6,808 nt of DNA, from positions 1 through 6,808 of the forward strand of contig JAHHTE010000112.1 in NCBI GenBank assembly GCA_020024815.1, read 5' to 3'. Source of the stretch: Mailhella sp. Lineage in GTDB: Bacteria; Desulfobacterota; Desulfovibrionia; Desulfovibrionales; Desulfovibrionaceae. Within the stretch, counting starts at the first letter, position 1; the number at the start of each line of letters is the position of its first letter. Under the pieces are notes generated by a model. The model ran no database searches, was not told the DNA's origin, and saw only the letters and a program-made list of their open reading frames with translations. A program made the position numbers and the translations under genes. Below, piece after piece: positions 5,501-6,808 of this stretch.

Positions 5501-6751
5501 ATGCAAAGTATTATTTCTCAAGATCCACAAATAGCAGAAGCTATTTATAAAGAAAATCGTCGTCAAATGACTAAACTTGAATTAATTGCTTCTGAAAACT
5601 TTGTTTCTAATGCAGTTCGTGAAGCACAAGGATCTATTTTAACCCATAAATATGCTGAAGGGTATCCAGGAAAACGTTACTATGGTGGTTGCGAATATGT
5701 TGATATTCCTGAAAAAATAGCTCAAGAACGTGCAATGGAAATTTTTGGTTGCAATTATGTAAACGTTCAACCTCACTCTGGTAGCCAAGCAAATATGGGA
5801 TCATACTTTGCTATTGCAAAACCTGGAGATACAATTTTAGGAATGGATTTATCTCATGGTGGACACTTAACCCATGGTAGCCCAGTTAACTTTTCTGGAA
5901 AACTTTTTAATATTGTATTTTATGGTGTAAATAAAGAAACTGGTTTAATTGATTATGATAATTTGCAAAAAATTGCTGAAGAAAAGAAACCAGCAGTTAT
6001 TGTTGCAGGTGCTAGTGCTTATTCAAGAGTAATTGATTTTGCTCGTTTTAGACAAATAGCTGATAGTGTTGGAGCTAAACTTATGGTTGATATGGCTCAT
6101 ATTGCAGGTTTAGTTGCAGCTGGTATTCACCCATCACCCGTGCAGTATGCTGATATTACAACAACTACTACCCACAAAACTTTGCGTGGTCCTCGTGGTG
6201 GTATGATTTTAGCTAGAGCAACAGAAGAAAATGGTTTAGCAAAAACATTAAATAGTCAAATTTTCCCTGGTATTCAAGGTGGACCATTAATGCATGTTAT
6301 TGCAGCAAAAGCTATTGCCCTTGGTGAAGCTCAACGCCCTGAATTTATTGAATATCAAAAACAAGTTGTTAAAAATGCAAGCCATTTAGCAAAACGTTTG
6401 CTTGATGCTGGTTATGATATTGTATCAGGTGGTACAGATAACCATTTGATGTTATTAGACCTTACTAATAAAGATATTACAGGAAAAGATGCAGAACAAG
6501 CTTTAGATAAAGCAGGTATTACTGTAAATAAAAATACTGTACCTTTTGAAACTCGTTCCCCATTTGTAACAAGTGGTGTTCGTCTTGGTACACCTGCTTT
6601 AACAACTCGTGGAATGAAAGAAGCTGAAATGGATCAAGTTGCAGAATGGATTATTGATGTTCTTAAAAACATTAATAATGAAAGCCAATTAGAAAAAATT
6701 AATCACGCTGTTGCACAATTTGCACAACGTTTTCCACTTTTTGCATATTAG
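5501..6751 (+). CDS. glyA: Serine hydroxymethyltransferase
   Basis: GlyA is a PLP enzyme that interconverts serine and glycine with transfer of a one-carbon unit to tetrahydrofolate. The 416-aa protein has the full set of family motifs: LELIASENF (26-34), HKYAEGYPGKRYYGG (49-63), HSGSQAN (92-98), VDMAHIAGLVAAG (196-208, with cofactor-binding D197 and H200), TTTTHKTLRGPRGG with PLP lysine K226, and the substrate-carboxylate arginine R361 in GVRLGTPALTTRG. Length is standard. ATG 5501 is chosen because AAGGAG at 5490-5495 is 5 nt upstream. An in-frame GTG at 5495 overlaps that Shine-Dalgarno and should not be taken as the start. A strong terminator lies just upstream, so expression depends on read-through or on an unrecognised promoter. 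A hairpin follows 18 nt after the stop. Confidence 0.97.
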   Translation: MQSIISQDPQIAEAIYKENRRQMTKLELIASENFVSNAVREAQGSILTHKYAEGYPGKRYYGGCEYVDIPEKIAQERAMEIFGCNYVNVQPHSGSQANMGSYFAIAKPGDTILGMDLSHGGHLTHGSPVNFSGKLFNIVFYGVNKETGLIDYDNLQKIAEEKKPAVIVAGASAYSRVIDFARFRQIADSVGAKLMVDMAHIAGLVAAGIHPSPVQYADITTTTTHKTLRGPRGGMILARATEENGLAKTLNSQIFPGIQGGPLMHVIAAKAIALGEAQRPEFIEYQKQVVKNASHLAKRLLDAGYDIVSGGTDNHLMLLDLTNKDITGKDAEQALDKAGITVNKNTVPFETRSPFVTSGVRLGTPALTTRGMKEAEMDQVAEWIIDVLKNINNESQLEKINHAVAQFAQRFPLFAY

Positions 6752-6769
6752 AGATTATTGTGGTTATTT

Positions 6770-6802
6770 AGGGGGAAAACTTTTGAAAAAGTTTCTCCCC
6801 CT
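6770..6802. repeat. Long hairpin after glyA (GGGGG/CCCCC stem), possible terminator or intergenic repeat
   Basis: The left arm AGGGGGAAAACTTT (6770-6783) pairs with AAAGTTT-C-TCCCCCT (6788-6802), leaving one bulged C (6795) and a TGAA loop. The stem is about 14 bp with a GC-rich base, in contrast to the AT-rich surroundings. Only TT follows on the + strand before AAAAC, and no T-run follows on the - strand, so it is not a textbook intrinsic terminator. It could still terminate glyA, or be a copy of a dispersed palindromic repeat. The window ends 6 nt later. Confidence 0.65.
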
Positions 6803-6808
6803 TAAAAC

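Overview
The window is a compact block of housekeeping genes, all on the + strand: yceD (DUF177) - rpmF - plsX - fabH - fabG - acpP - fabF - glyA. It covers 23S rRNA/ribosome biogenesis, the start of phospholipid synthesis, most of the type II fatty acid synthase and one-carbon/serine-glycine metabolism. The DNA is strongly AT-rich. The gene order, the Cys-rich DUF177 C-terminus and glyA directly after fabF resemble Desulfovibrionaceae (Desulfobacterota). Combined with the low GC, this suggests a reduced-GC, host-associated member of that family; Lawsonia is one candidate. The assignment is inference from memory of gene order and protein flavour, not from a search.

Layout. Positions 1-158 are an A/T-rich leader with two A/T-only palindromes and a good sigma70-type promoter (TTGACA at 114-119) just upstream of yceD. 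yceD, rpmF, plsX and fabH (165-2976) are tightly packed: rpmF and plsX overlap by 11 nt and plsX-fabH are 2 nt apart, with no clear Shine-Dalgarno for plsX or fabH, which implies translational coupling. A 110-nt AT-rich gap, where many bacteria carry fabD, separates fabH from fabG and may hold a weak internal promoter. fabG and acpP are 27 nt apart, and acpP has the strongest Shine-Dalgarno of the window. A perfect hairpin plus T-run follows acpP, before fabF. A second, stronger intrinsic terminator follows fabF and ends 20 nt before the glyA start codon. After glyA a long GGGGG/CCCCC hairpin sits at the window edge.

How the genes work together. PlsX converts acyl-ACP to acyl-phosphate for phospholipid synthesis. 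FabH starts chains from acyl-CoA and malonyl-ACP, FabG reduces the beta-keto group, AcpP carries the chain and FabF elongates it. YceD and L32 belong to ribosome assembly, so the cluster ties ribosome production to membrane lipid production. GlyA supplies glycine and one-carbon units. FabD, FabI and FabZ/FabA are not in this window.

I see no mobile element, CRISPR array, tRNA, rRNA or novel multi-gene system. The points most worth checking are regulatory (the two intra-cluster terminators, a possible alternative fold that would disrupt the fabF-glyA terminator, and the 3' hairpin) and one protein-level oddity (an extra segment of about 13 residues just before the catalytic cysteine of FabH).
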